Source: CAKUFA01 sp963646285 (GTDB taxonomy: Bacteria; Bacillota; Clostridia; Christensenellales; Aristaeellaceae). From it: DNA of 64,000 nucleotides. A program made the translations under genes and the position numbers. The stretch covers positions 1-64,000 of the forward strand of contig CAVIWF010000001.1 of the NCBI GenBank assembly GCA_963646285.1, read 5' to 3'. Below the pieces are notes generated by a model, which was not told the DNA's origin, searched no databases, and saw only the letters and a program-made list of their open reading frames with translations. Each line of letters starts with the position of its first letter. The stretch's first letter is position 1. Shown in pieces: positions 34,698-43,877 of the stretch.

Positions 34698-35894
34698 GTG
34701 CCTACGGAAGTACAAGAGCACCTGCTGTCCCTGCTGGCACATGAATTGTTCCAGCGTGAACTGTCCATGGATACTGCATCCGTGGATTGGTCTGCTGTGC
34801 TGGATGAAGGGGATCGCCATGCGGTCACGGCACTTCTTTTCCCCAGCATCATGCAGCTGCCGAACCTTTCGGATGGGCTGATGAGCAGAATATGCGGCAC
34901 GGCAGTATCTGCCTCCCATGACTCGGAAGAATTGATGCAAGCCCAGCAGGAAATACTTGCCCTGCTCGAGCGGAAAGGCATTCCCTGTGCTGTTTTGAAG
35001 GGCACGAGCCTGGCCTGCCTTTATCCCCACCCGGAACTTCGGGTGTTGGGGGATATTGATCTCCTCTTCACCAAGGAAACAGTGGCGGAAGCCTGCAATG
35101 TGCTGTATCAGCAGGGTTTCGTCAAAACCCACACCAGTGAAAAACACATTTGCCTTGAAAAACAGGGCGTAAGCGTGGAAATGCACAGCATGGTTTCCGT
35201 TTTCCCGGAAAGTGAAAAAGGTCTTTTTGCAAGAAAGTTCATGGCGGATGCCCTTCAGCATACGGAAATCATGCACATGGGAGAGTATTCCTTCCCTGCA
35301 CTGTCGGGCATGTATCAAATCATATCCCTGCTGGCTCATATGGATCAGCATTTGGCTACCGAAGGGATTGGCCTGCGCCAACTGTGCGACTGGGCGGTGG
35401 CAGTGGATGCCCAGCGGCTGCAAATTGGTGCAGAGCAGCTTGCTTTGCTGGAGCAGTGCGGACTGATGCATTTCGCAAAGGTCGTGACGAAGATTTGCGA
35501 AAAGTATCTGGCTCTGCCGCCTTTTCCGTGGTGTGCTGATGTGGATGAATCCCTTGCGGATGCCTTGATGGCTGACATGCTGGAGGGCGGCAATTTTCAA
35601 TCCAATGGGCAGCAGCGCCCCTTTGGCGGCGTGTTGACGGATGCCTATAATGTGGAAAATGGCACCAGGAATTCTGTGGTGCGGAATTACTTTCAGTACG
35701 TCCGCAAGCGAGTCAAACTTTATCATCCTTGGGCGAAGAGCATCCTCTGGGTGATACCGTTCAGCGTTTTTTATCCTGCCCGCTGGACGGTGAGAATGCT
35801 GCTGGGGAAACGCAGAAAATTCAGCGTGAAGCAGGCGGTTCATTCTGCAAAGAAAAGAGAAAAGCTTCTTCGGGAGCTGCATTTGTATCAATAA
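34698..35894 (+). CDS. Nucleotidyltransferase-fold protein (NTP_transf_5-like)
   Basis: About 398 residues. The centre has the nucleotidyltransferase pattern LKGTSLACLYPHPELRVLGDIDLLF (part), with the metal-binding D-x-D in GDIDLLF, followed by a helical C-terminal region. This matches the family of uncharacterised nucleotidyltransferases often found in peptide-natural-product and surface-glycan loci. Start GTG at 34698, 11 bases after AGGAGG. It ends two bases before the VanZ start. Substrate unknown. Confidence 0.72.
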   Translation: MPTEVQEHLLSLLAHELFQRELSMDTASVDWSAVLDEGDRHAVTALLFPSIMQLPNLSDGLMSRICGTAVSASHDSEELMQAQQEILALLERKGIPCAVLKGTSLACLYPHPELRVLGDIDLLFTKETVAEACNVLYQQGFVKTHTSEKHICLEKQGVSVEMHSMVSVFPESEKGLFARKFMADALQHTEIMHMGEYSFPALSGMYQIISLLAHMDQHLATEGIGLRQLCDWAVAVDAQRLQIGAEQLALLEQCGLMHFAKVVTKICEKYLALPPFPWCADVDESLADALMADMLEGGNFQSNGQQRPFGGVLTDAYNVENGTRNSVVRNYFQYVRKRVKLYHPWAKSILWVIPFSVFYPARWTVRMLLGKRRKFSVKQAVHSAKKREKLLRELHLYQ

Positions 35895-35896
35895 AG

Positions 35897-36451
35897 ATGA
35901 TATTATTATTTGTTGCGCTTGCCTTAACGGTGATGATGGTTTATATTACCCGGCAGCTGCAGGCTGGTTTATCTCCGCAGAGGTTTCGGCAAATCATGGG
36001 ATTGCTGATTCCAGCGTACCTGCTGGTTAACTGGGCTTTTACCCTCTTTACACGGACACCGGGGGAATACCCGATTGTGCTTGTTCCTTTCCGTGCCTGC
36101 ATCAAGGTCTTTGGCTGGGATATTCGAACCTTTGCTTCCCTGATGCAGCTGCTTCGAGGGGAAGGGGACGCACCATCTGCCTTTACCTTGGAGCCGCTGG
36201 TGGGTGTGGCACAGAACATTGTTTTGTTTCTGCCCTTTGGCTTTTTAATGCGGGGCGCCTATGAACGGATGTCCGCAAGAAAGATTGTGGGCTTCGGCTT
36301 CCTGCTGACTTTGTTTATTGAAATGAGTCAGCTTGTTTTCCGGCTGGGCTGGTTTGAAGTGGACGATATGATCTATAATGTGCTCGGAACGTATTTGGGC
36401 ATTTGCCTGTACCGCCGAAGCATAGGAAAATCGCCCCTTTCGCAAACCTGA
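35897..36451 (+). CDS. VanZ-family membrane protein
   Basis: 184 residues with four to five membrane segments. The VanZ pattern is recognisable in NIVLFLPFGFLM, LLTLFIEMSQLVFR and EVDDMIYNVLGTYLG. VanZ homologues give low-level teicoplanin resistance in some hosts, but most are uncharacterised envelope proteins. Start ATG at 35897, two bases after the stop of the upstream gene, so coupled translation is likely. Confidence 0.82.
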   Translation: MILLFVALALTVMMVYITRQLQAGLSPQRFRQIMGLLIPAYLLVNWAFTLFTRTPGEYPIVLVPFRACIKVFGWDIRTFASLMQLLRGEGDAPSAFTLEPLVGVAQNIVLFLPFGFLMRGAYERMSARKIVGFGFLLTLFIEMSQLVFRLGWFEVDDMIYNVLGTYLGICLYRRSIGKSPLSQT

Positions 36452-36488
36452 TTTTTCGGCAGCAAGCTGGGATACATCTGCTGCAATC

Positions 36489-36520
36489 AAAAAAGCCTCT
36501 GCATGATGACGTGCAGAGGC
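36489..36520 (-). terminator. Terminator of the metal-ATPase operon
   Basis: GCCTCTGCA (36495-36503) pairs with TGCAGAGGC (36512-36520) and is followed on the minus strand by TTTTTT. On the plus strand only CTCTT follows, so it serves mainly the minus operon. Confidence 0.86.
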
Positions 36521-36539
36521 TCTTGGCATCTTTGGTTGT

Positions 36540-36821
36540 TTAAGCTTGTGCAGGGGCGGCGGGTTCGGCTTCCACCGTTACGCTCTGTTCCTGCATTTCC
36601 TTTTCGGCAATCAGGTCTTCGATGGACTCCTTGGTGCGCATCAGGTCTTCGACGGACATGGTTTCGAAGCCGGCAGTGGGGGTGTTTACCTTCACACCGT
36701 GACGGCGCAGGAAGTTATCCACCTTTTCCTCATTGTGCTTGTAAGCGCAGAAGCCAACCACGCTGACGCCTACACCGATCAGGATACCCTTGACCAAGGG
36801 ATTTGCATTCAGGTTGAACAT
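36540..36821 (-). CDS. Small single-pass membrane protein of the metal-ATPase operon
   Basis: 93 residues. An N-terminal glycine-rich transmembrane helix (about 8-26: LVKGILIGVGVSVVGFCAY) is followed by a charged helical part and an acidic Ala/Pro tail (EAEPAAPAQA). The layout is like the small DUF1490/PacL-type or DUF6110-type partners found beside P1B ATPases, but there is no His-rich metal site at the end. It is the last gene of the operon, 43 bases after the HMA-like gene. Function is inferred only from position. Confidence 0.62.
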   Translation of the reverse strand: MFNLNANPLVKGILIGVGVSVVGFCAYKHNEEKVDNFLRRHGVKVNTPTAGFETMSVEDLMRTKESIEDLIAEKEMQEQSVTVEAEPAAPAQA

Positions 36822-36864
36822 GTTGAATTCCTCCTTGTTTGATGATTGGTTGTATGGAAATCGA

Positions 36865-37566
36865 TTAAGGCTTGGGCGCCATCATTTGCATACCCCGGGT
36901 GATCATTTCCCCGGCATAGCGGACGCCATTACCACCATCGTTAATGGGGGTCAGTTTTACGTTTGCACCTTTGCGGCGCACCATGTACATCTGCTCACGA
37001 GGGTTGTGGGGCAGCAAATGACGGCCGAAGGTCAGTGCCCAGGCCACCAGGCAGGCCTGAATACTGTTGGGTTTCCCGATGGAATTGAACAGGTACACAA
37101 CGGACATTACTTCCGGGTCGAAGGCACCCCGGACGTGCAGTTCCTGGTATCCGTGTTCCACCACAGCAGCCAGGGTGGAACCCACGGAAAGCCACCGGGT
37201 TACATTGGTCAGCCCGGAGCTCATGGCGGTCATGGCGCCATCCAGTGCAATGCAGCCCAACGCCATATATCCGCTGGGCGCCATGGAGAAGCCTTCTTCT
37301 TCACAGCGCTTGACATGCAGCAGCTTGGTATTGGCCTGTGCGGCATAGACTGCCCCTAAGCGGATAATGAGCCGTTCTTCTGTAATGACCGCCGGGTCAT
37401 ACAGGCACAGCATGGTTTGAATGCGGGCGTTGTACTGCACTTTCCGCACACCCAGAACATTACGAAAGGAAACAAGGGACGTTACCGGCGTTTCCAGATG
37501 AATGCGGATCCGTCCGGGAATGGCACTGAGTACTTCCAAGTGCAGTGCGCCTTGCTCGTTGTGCAT
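36865..37566 (-). CDS. HMA-like (PGRxRxR) domain protein
   Basis: 233 residues. Residues 8-70 form a ferredoxin-like HMA-type domain starting with SAIPGRIRIHLETP, without the metal-binding CxxC. The remainder has hydrophobic segments (GYMALGCIALDGAMTAM; SVGSTLAAVVEHGYQ) and a conserved-looking end. It lies five bases from the ATPase gene. A role as accessory or regulatory partner of the pump is inferred from operon position. Confidence 0.68.
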   Translation of the reverse strand: MHNEQGALHLEVLSAIPGRIRIHLETPVTSLVSFRNVLGVRKVQYNARIQTMLCLYDPAVITEERLIIRLGAVYAAQANTKLLHVKRCEEEGFSMAPSGYMALGCIALDGAMTAMSSGLTNVTRWLSVGSTLAAVVEHGYQELHVRGAFDPEVMSVVYLFNSIGKPNSIQACLVAWALTFGRHLLPHNPREQMYMVRRKGANVKLTPINDGGNGVRYAGEMITRGMQMMAPKP

Positions 37567-37571
37567 GGGGA

Positions 37572-39749
37572 TCAGCTCCTTTCCATGGGCGGGAAGAACA
37601 TGAGCCGCAGCGAATTGGCAACCACCAGAATGGTGGAGGCATTGTGGAGCAGGGCACTCATCATAACGGAAATGCCGCTGGCTGCGCCAAGAATCAAACC
37701 GACCGTGTTAATGCCGATGACCATGGCAAAGTTCTGCTGAACAATGCGCATGGTGGAGCGTGCCAGGTGCCGAAGCTCCGGAATCATCATGGGATCATCC
37801 CGGTTGATGATAATATCGCTGGTTTCCATGGCAATGTCCGTGGACTTGCTGCCCAGGGAAATGCCAACATCCGCATAGGCCAAGGCGGGAGCATCGTTAA
37901 TGCCATCGCCCACCATGACAACGCCATTGCCACGGGTTTGCAGCTTCAGTACCGCTTCAGCTTTTTGCTCCGGCAGCAGCTGGGCACGGAAGCCGTCCAC
38001 GCCTACCTGATCGGCCACAGCACGAGCCTGGGCTTCCATGTCCCCTGTCAGCAGTTCGATGTCACCCACGCCGTCATAGCGGAGGGCATTGATGGCACGG
38101 CGAACGTTCTCTCTGGGGCTGTCCATGGCAAATAGCACGGCGACGATCCGGTTGTCAATGCCCACGTAGTTGGGAATGGCACCCTGGGCATCAGGAATGT
38201 GCCTGCGGGTCTTAACCCTGTTTTCCTGCATGTACTTCATGTTGCCCACACGGACGATTCTGCCGTTCACATCCGTTCGGCTGCCCCGGGATACTTCGGT
38301 AACAACTTCCCCGTGGGGGAGGATTTCCGCACCGATGCTGCGGCCGTATCCAAGAATGGCACTGGCCAGCGGATGGGTGCTGGTTTCTTCAGCTGCCATG
38401 GCGTAGGAGAGGATTTCTTTTTCATCCATGTCATCATCCAGCGTTACCATGGACAGGACACGGGGCTTGCCTTCGGTAATGGTGCCGGTTTTGTCCAGCA
38501 GCACCGTGTTGGCGTTGCTCATCTGCTCGATGAAGGTGCCGCCCTTAATCAGTACGCCCCGCTTCACAGCCGTGTTAATGGCAGCGGAGAAAGCGGTGGC
38601 TGTGCTCAGCTTAATGCCGCAGGAATAATCAATGACCAGCATCTTCAATGCTTTCTGGGGATTCTTGGTAACAAGCCACACACTCAGGCACAGCAGGAAG
38701 TTCAGCGGCACCAGATAATTGGAGAACTTGTCCGCATACCGCTGAATAGGTGCTTTCTTGAGCTCACTGGCTTCTACCATGCCCACAATGCGGCTGACAA
38801 CGGTCTGATCACCCACTTTGCTGGCCTGCACATGGATGTTGCCGTTCTTTACAACTGTACCGGCGAAAACCTCGTCTCCTTCGTGCTTTTCCGCGGGGAC
38901 AAACTCGCCGGTAATAGCGCTTTGATCCACCACCGCATTGCCGAATACCACCACACCGTCCACGGCGATCTTTTCACCGGTATGCACGGCAATCGTATCC
39001 CCAATGGATACCTGCCCGATGGGGGTCTTGACCAGCTGACCGTCTCCGGCGATTTTCCACACGTCGCCATCATCGGCGGAGAGCATCTTCTTAATGGAAG
39101 AACGGGTGCGCTCGATGGTGTAGGAGGTCATCAGTTCCGCCAGGTCGGACAGTGCCAGAATCATCAGTGCGGAATGGGCATTGCCCAGCATCAGGCTGGC
39201 CACAATGGAGGTGACCGTCAGGAAATCTGCATTGGGACGGTGATCCTTCTTCAGCCCTGCCCAGGCACTGCGTACCATGGGCATGGTGAGCCCCAAGCTT
39301 GCCAAGGCTTCCAGTGAGGTGAAGTTGGCAGCTGCGCCTGCCAGCAGGGGAGCGGTAAACAGGGTGTTGCCCAGCACCAGTGCGCCAGCATTCACAGCCA
39401 GTCGTTTGGCCAGCTTGGCGGTGGTCATGGGCTGTTCAGCTACATCCTCCTTATTGGAAGCATGAAGAGCACGCATAGCCGGCATGGCATACCGGGCAAA
39501 GATCAAATCTACCTGCTCTGTCAAGCCTTCCGTGTCTGCCTGCTTCGGATCAAAGCAGAGGAGCACGCTTTCCGTGCAGGGGGTTACCTGTGCCTTAACC
39601 ACGCCGGGAACGGCGGCTAACTCCGCAGCAATCTCCTGCATGGTATCATGCAGGAATGCCAACCCGGTAACACGGAAACGTACCCGCCCCGTTAAGCTGT
39701 GCATAACGTGGCACTTCATCCAATCCTTTTGAGATTCCTTATGCAGCAT
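37572..39749 (-). CDS. P1B-type metal-transporting ATPase with noncanonical TM6 motif
   Basis: About 725 residues. An N-terminal HMA-like domain (TGRVRFRV, residues 20-27) lacks CxxC. The core has TGE (280-282), the phosphorylation motif DKTGT (419-423), the HP motif STHPLAS and GDGINDAPAL. In the membrane segment before the P-domain the usual CPC is replaced by DYSCGIKLS (374-382). C-terminal HNASTILVVANSLRL is typical for the class. Start ATG at 39749 after AGAAGG, four bases past the upstream stop. Metal specificity unclear; the DYSC pattern occurs in a CtpC-like group linked to Mn/Zn handling. Confidence 0.87.
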   Translation of the reverse strand: MLHKESQKDWMKCHVMHSLTGRVRFRVTGLAFLHDTMQEIAAELAAVPGVVKAQVTPCTESVLLCFDPKQADTEGLTEQVDLIFARYAMPAMRALHASNKEDVAEQPMTTAKLAKRLAVNAGALVLGNTLFTAPLLAGAAANFTSLEALASLGLTMPMVRSAWAGLKKDHRPNADFLTVTSIVASLMLGNAHSALMILALSDLAELMTSYTIERTRSSIKKMLSADDGDVWKIAGDGQLVKTPIGQVSIGDTIAVHTGEKIAVDGVVVFGNAVVDQSAITGEFVPAEKHEGDEVFAGTVVKNGNIHVQASKVGDQTVVSRIVGMVEASELKKAPIQRYADKFSNYLVPLNFLLCLSVWLVTKNPQKALKMLVIDYSCGIKLSTATAFSAAINTAVKRGVLIKGGTFIEQMSNANTVLLDKTGTITEGKPRVLSMVTLDDDMDEKEILSYAMAAEETSTHPLASAILGYGRSIGAEILPHGEVVTEVSRGSRTDVNGRIVRVGNMKYMQENRVKTRRHIPDAQGAIPNYVGIDNRIVAVLFAMDSPRENVRRAINALRYDGVGDIELLTGDMEAQARAVADQVGVDGFRAQLLPEQKAEAVLKLQTRGNGVVMVGDGINDAPALAYADVGISLGSKSTDIAMETSDIIINRDDPMMIPELRHLARSTMRIVQQNFAMVIGINTVGLILGAASGISVMMSALLHNASTILVVANSLRLMFFPPMERS

Positions 39750-39753
39750 GTTC

Positions 39754-40140
39754 TCAACCTTCTTTGATTTTTGCAAGGCGAAGCTCCAAAAGTTCCCGCA
39801 TCATACGGGCGATGGTGTCTTCGCTTGCCCCCTGCCAGGTATCTTCCTTCGCCAAGCTGAGACCGGTATCCACAACCGTATCCACCCAGTGGAGAATTCT
39901 CCTGGCATTTGTTTGATCCTTATCATAGGTGATCAGCACTGTGCCGATGCGGGGGTTCACGGTGGCATCGTGCACCCCGTCCAAAAGCGTCAGTACATCG
40001 TAGATGTAGTGCAGGTAGGGGAGGGCTTCCGCCGGGAGCAAATCGACTTTGCGGAACCGAATCCGCAGCCGGCCGGGCAAGTCGCTTTCCACCACCGGCT
40101 TCAGGTACAGCCGAAGCAGGCCTTCCTGGAAAATGTTCAT
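39754..40140 (-). CDS. Small HMA-like (PGRxRxR) domain protein
   Basis: 128 residues, essentially one HMA-type domain (SDLPGRLRIRFRKVDLLP; later RIGTVLITYDK) with a helical tail. No CxxC. The start ATG at 40140 overlaps the stop of the preceding gene (ATGA), nine bases after GGAGG. It lies directly upstream of the ATPase, so the two are probably coupled. Confidence 0.7.
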   Translation of the reverse strand: MNIFQEGLLRLYLKPVVESDLPGRLRIRFRKVDLLPAEALPYLHYIYDVLTLLDGVHDATVNPRIGTVLITYDKDQTNARRILHWVDTVVDTGLSLAKEDTWQGASEDTIARMMRELLELRLAKIKEG

Positions 40141-40703
40141 GCCTTTTCGCCTCCGAACAGGCGAGCCGCCCACCAAAGCATGGTTGCCGCACCGGGCAGG
40201 GACCAGCCGACGGCAGCAATGCTCTTCACAGCAGCCACCGTCAGGGCAGTGCCGGTCAGGGCTTTAACGGTAACCAGCCCGTTTGTGGCATCCCACAGCC
40301 CACGATTAACAGCATCATAAAGGGTTTTTACCCCGGCGGAAATGCGGCTTACCGGCTCACGGCCAATGGCTTCATCCAGGCCCATCAGCTTGATGATGGC
40401 CCCTTCCACCACAGCCCCTTCCACCTGGGATTCATTATAGTGTACCAGCAGGGTGGAGGTGCATCCGGTGATTGCCACGCTGTAAATGGCACCTGTGGCT
40501 TCCAATTGACGCTTCATTTCTTCTGCCTGGGCAGGGTTCGCCGACAAGGCAGGAATATACAACCGCATCCGTCCGGGCAGGCTGGCACGAACTTCGACCA
40601 CACCACGGAAGGAGGGGAGCTTCATCAGGTTGTGTCCCTGGGGCTTTGATGCGGAAATGGCCACTGTTCCCAGTGCCAAAGCCGCCCACCAAGCGTTTTT
40701 CAT
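40137..40703 (-). CDS. HMA-like (PGRxRxR) domain membrane protein
   Basis: 188 residues: a hydrophobic N terminus (about 5-18), an HMA-type domain (RASLPGRMRLYIPAL; later GCTSTLLVHYN) and two C-terminal hydrophobic segments. No CxxC. It is the first gene of the operon, with GAGGAGG before the ATG. Shares its PGRxRxR signature with the next genes, including the ATPase N terminus. Confidence 0.7.
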   Translation of the reverse strand: MKNAWWAALALGTVAISASKPQGHNLMKLPSFRGVVEVRASLPGRMRLYIPALSANPAQAEEMKRQLEATGAIYSVAITGCTSTLLVHYNESQVEGAVVEGAIIKLMGLDEAIGREPVSRISAGVKTLYDAVNRGLWDATNGLVTVKALTGTALTVAAVKSIAAVGWSLPGAATMLWWAARLFGGEKA

Positions 40704-40773
40704 GGTTCCTCCTCAGGATCAATTCCAAAATTTCTACAACAAACAGCAGTAGGACAAACCTTGCTGCGCCCTT

Positions 40774-40803
40774 AGTGTAATCACCATTGGCGTCGTTTGT
40801 CAA
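40774..40803 (-). promoter_or_regulatory. Promoter of the metal-ATPase operon
   Basis: On the minus strand TTGACA (40798-40803) is followed after 18 bases by TACACT (40774-40779), about 70 bases before the first gene. A consensus -35 is rare in this window, so the promoter may be strong or repressed. No known metal-regulator box was recognised. Confidence 0.65.
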
Positions 40804-40884
40804 GTGCAACGAAAAAACAAGTTTTTTCTGGTCTGTGTTGTAGACAGAACACCACCTGCTTTTTTTGAAAAAAAGGTTGTTAAT

Positions 40885-40925
40885 AAGAAGAGCCCTGCAT
40901 CCGCTCGTGATGCAGGGCTCTTCTT
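40885..40925 (-). terminator. Terminator of the pst-pho operon
   Basis: A 17-pair perfect stem AAGAAGAGCCCTGCATC/GATGCAGGGCTCTTCTT follows phoR. On the minus strand a run of seven T appears about ten bases downstream. Confidence 0.78.
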
Positions 40926-40934
40926 CAAAGAAAA

Positions 40935-42560
40935 TCAAAATGTGATGATAATTTCCGTGCCTTCGTTAAGCTGACTGTGCAAGGTAATGGCGGCATGATG
41001 GAGCTGAGCACCGTGCTTCACAATGGACAGCCCCAAGCCGGTGCCGCCGGTCTGCTTGCTCCGGCTCTTGTCCACCCGGTAGAAGCGCTCGAAGACGTGG
41101 GCTTGATGCTCTTCCGGAATACCCACGCCCGTGTCCTTTACACGGAAGAAGGGATGGTTGTCATTGATGCCTGTTTCCACGGTGACGGAGCCGCCAACCT
41201 TGTTGTACTTGATGCCGTTTTCCACAACGTTAGTGATCATTTCTGCCAGCAGGGAGGCGTCGCCCTTGACCCAGGCAGGCTTGCAGTCCTGGACAATGGT
41301 TACGCTTGCACGATCGGCGGTGTCCTGAAGCTTCTCCACACAATCCTTGGCCAGGGCGGAAAGCTCCACAGGCTTCATCTCCTGGGAAATGCCCTCATCC
41401 AGCCGGGACAGGCGGAGAATATCCTCAATCAGGGACAGAAGCCGGCGGCTTTCCTGCTGAATCTTGCTGCCAAGATTCCCGGCATCGGCAGGATTGGCAA
41501 GGCCGGAGGCCAGCATTTCAGCATAGCCGCTGATGGTGGTCAGGGGTGTGCGAAGTTCGTGGGATACATTGGCGGAAAACTGTCGACGGCTTTCCTCGGC
41601 GGCACGGGCGGCGGTCACATCCTGGAAGAGAATGACGGTGCCTTCGCCGTTCACGGGGCTTAGGGAGATACGAAGAATTTTGTTGTCGGCACGGAGCTCG
41701 CCTTCCCCTTGACCGGCATTCAGCAGATCAAGCAGCACCTGATGGCGGCTGACGGCAATCAGCGGACGGCCTAGGGGATCGCCATGGACATCCAGGAAGC
41801 GGCGGGCAGCCGGGTTCATGGACAGTACGCAGGACTTGGCGTCCAGAATCACAAGGCCTTCCTTCATGCCGTCCAGCACGGCATCCAGCTCGGCACGCTG
41901 GGCAGTCAAGTCGGCCATTTGCTCGGCGATGCGGTTGTTCTGCTGCTCCATGCGGCGCAGCATGGGGGACAGCTCTTCATAGGTATCGCTGTTCAGGGGA
42001 TGATCCAGGTCAATGGCGTTAATGGGCTTCACCAGCCGATCGGTAACGCCTCGGGAAATCAGCATGGCCAGTACCACGCACAGGATCACACCGACGAGAA
42101 GCCACAGGGCAACGCCCCGGACGGTGCTCAGCACATTTTTCTGCGTACCGGCTACACGAAGAATGCTGCCGTTGCCTAGCTTGCGAGCGAAGTAAATGCT
42201 GTTTTCACCCATGGTATCGGAAGCGCGGGTGGCCCAGCCCGAGCCGGATTGCAATGCGGCGGTAATCTCCTCCCGCTGCAGGTGATTGACCATGCTCTGG
42301 TTATCATGACGGCTGTCGTAGAGTACGTTGCCATCCGAGTCGATCAATGTGACCCGTTGAGCATATACGCCGCTTGCCAGCAGCTGAGCAGGATCGTCAG
42401 CAGCGTTCAGCTGGGCAGACAGGGTATCCGATAGATTGGTTAAGGTGGACTTTAACTGACTCTCCGTGTAGAGATACATGCCGCTGATGACCAGCACGCT
42501 CATCAGCACCGCTGTGCACAGGGAGCACAGGGTCAGGCAGGAAAAAAGCTTCTTACGCAT
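40935..42560 (-). CDS. phoR: PhoR-type sensor histidine kinase
   Basis: 541 residues. Two membrane helices (about 12-32 and 145-168) enclose an extracytoplasmic sensor. A HAMP-like linker, a PAS domain (MKEGLVILDAKSCVLSMNPAA, part) and a HisKA domain with SHELRTPLTT follow. The ATPase domain has NVVENGIKYN, DTGVGIP and GGTGLGLSIVK. The start is ATG at 42560, six bases after GGAGG, within the end of the regulator gene. Next to pst genes, it senses phosphate supply through PstSCAB/PhoU (family knowledge). Confidence 0.92.
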   Translation of the reverse strand: MRKKLFSCLTLCSLCTAVLMSVLVISGMYLYTESQLKSTLTNLSDTLSAQLNAADDPAQLLASGVYAQRVTLIDSDGNVLYDSRHDNQSMVNHLQREEITAALQSGSGWATRASDTMGENSIYFARKLGNGSILRVAGTQKNVLSTVRGVALWLLVGVILCVVLAMLISRGVTDRLVKPINAIDLDHPLNSDTYEELSPMLRRMEQQNNRIAEQMADLTAQRAELDAVLDGMKEGLVILDAKSCVLSMNPAARRFLDVHGDPLGRPLIAVSRHQVLLDLLNAGQGEGELRADNKILRISLSPVNGEGTVILFQDVTAARAAEESRRQFSANVSHELRTPLTTISGYAEMLASGLANPADAGNLGSKIQQESRRLLSLIEDILRLSRLDEGISQEMKPVELSALAKDCVEKLQDTADRASVTIVQDCKPAWVKGDASLLAEMITNVVENGIKYNKVGGSVTVETGINDNHPFFRVKDTGVGIPEEHQAHVFERFYRVDKSRSKQTGGTGLGLSIVKHGAQLHHAAITLHSQLNEGTEIIITF

Positions 42561-43230
42561 GGTCATCCTCCATTTTATAACCAAGACCCCGAACGGTGAT
42601 AATGTGACTGCCGCTGCTGCCAAGCTTCTGCCGCAGGGAACGGATGTGTACATCTACGGTGCGGGTATCCCCGGCGTAGACCGTACCCCATACCCGATCC
42701 AGCAGTTTTTCTCTGGTGATCACCACGCCCACATGGTTCAGAAAATAATCCAGCAGCTGAAACTCCATGTTGGTCAGGATCACCGGCGTGCCGTCGGCAA
42801 ACACCTGATGCCGGGCACGATCCAGCACGATGCCGTCCAAGCTGATGGTCTCCTCTGTGGCCACATCCGTGGTACGCCGAAGAAGGGCACGCACCCGTGC
42901 CAGCAGCTCCATAACGCCGAAGGGCTTGGTCAGGTAATCGTCTGCCCCTTCATCCAATCCACGCACTTTATCTACTTCTGCATCCCGGGCTGTAACCAGA
43001 ATGACAGGCACCTTATGCAGGTGGGCTTCCTTACGGATATAGCGAAGCAGACTGATGCCGTCTTCCTCAGGCAGCATCACATCCAGCAGCACAAGCTGGG
43101 GAATGGTCGTGCGCAGTGCCTGCCGGAAAGCAGCAGGTTCCGCAAAACCTTCCGCCTCAAAGCCTGCCTGCCGCAGGGCGTAAAGCTCCAACTCCCGAAC
43201 GCCGGCATCATCTTCCACCACGTGGATCAT
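42553..43230 (-). CDS. phoP: PhoP/PhoB-type response regulator
   Basis: 225-residue OmpR-family regulator with an intact receiver: acidic pair VVEDD, phospho-acceptor Asp in LLDVMLPEEDG, Thr in LVTARD and Lys in LTKPFG. The DNA-binding domain follows from about residue 130. Overlaps phoU by four bases and phoR by eight. It should bind the TTTACA arrays found in front of pstC and pstS. Confidence 0.92.
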   Translation of the reverse strand: MIHVVEDDAGVRELELYALRQAGFEAEGFAEPAAFRQALRTTIPQLVLLDVMLPEEDGISLLRYIRKEAHLHKVPVILVTARDAEVDKVRGLDEGADDYLTKPFGVMELLARVRALLRRTTDVATEETISLDGIVLDRARHQVFADGTPVILTNMEFQLLDYFLNHVGVVITREKLLDRVWGTVYAGDTRTVDVHIRSLRQKLGSSGSHIITVRGLGYKMEDDHA

Positions 43231-43877
43231 TGCAATTCTTCTCCTTTATAGAACCCGGTGACGGCATACACCACCCACTCGGCAATGTTCACCGCATGGT
43301 CAGCAATGCGTTCAAAGTACTTGGCAATCATCAGCAGATCCAGCACTTCCTGAGACAGGCCGGGATGATCGTTCAGCATGGCCACCAGTTCCGTCTTTAC
43401 CCGCAGGAAGGCTTCGTCCACTGCATCGTCAGCGGCAATGACCTCCTCCGCCAGGGCTGTATCCCGGTTGACAAAAGCGTCAATGGCACGGTGCACCATG
43501 TTGATGGCATCCTTCGCCATGGGACGGAAATGGTCAGGACGGGGCTTGGACAGATCCATCATGGTAACGATTTCGCTGATGTCCGCTGCCTGGTCACCAA
43601 TGCGCTCCATGTCGGTGATCATCTTCATGGCAGCGGAAATGAGCCGAAGATCCCGGGCTACGGGCTGCTGCTGCAGCAGAAGATGCAGGCACAGGGTTTC
43701 GATTTCCCGCTCCTTGTGATCCACCCGATGGTCGCCGTTCATCACCATGCGAGCCTTGGCCAAATCTGCCGTGCGCAGTGCGTCACAGGCATCCTCAATG
43801 GTCTGCTCTACCAGAGCACCCATTTCAATCATCCCTCGATTAAGGGATTCGATTTGTTCATCAAAATGCCTTCTCAT
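43227..43877 (-). CDS. phoU: PhoU, phosphate-signalling regulator
   Basis: 216 residues, two PhoU three-helix repeats with metal-binding motif patterns (EREIETLCLHLL and ERIGDQAADIS; ERIADHAVNIAEW near the end). It links the Pst transporter to PhoR and prevents overactivation of the Pho response. The start ATG shares one base with the pstB stop (TAATG). Confidence 0.94.
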   Translation of the reverse strand: MRRHFDEQIESLNRGMIEMGALVEQTIEDACDALRTADLAKARMVMNGDHRVDHKEREIETLCLHLLLQQQPVARDLRLISAAMKMITDMERIGDQAADISEIVTMMDLSKPRPDHFRPMAKDAINMVHRAIDAFVNRDTALAEEVIAADDAVDEAFLRVKTELVAMLNDHPGLSQEVLDLLMIAKYFERIADHAVNIAEWVVYAVTGFYKGEELQ

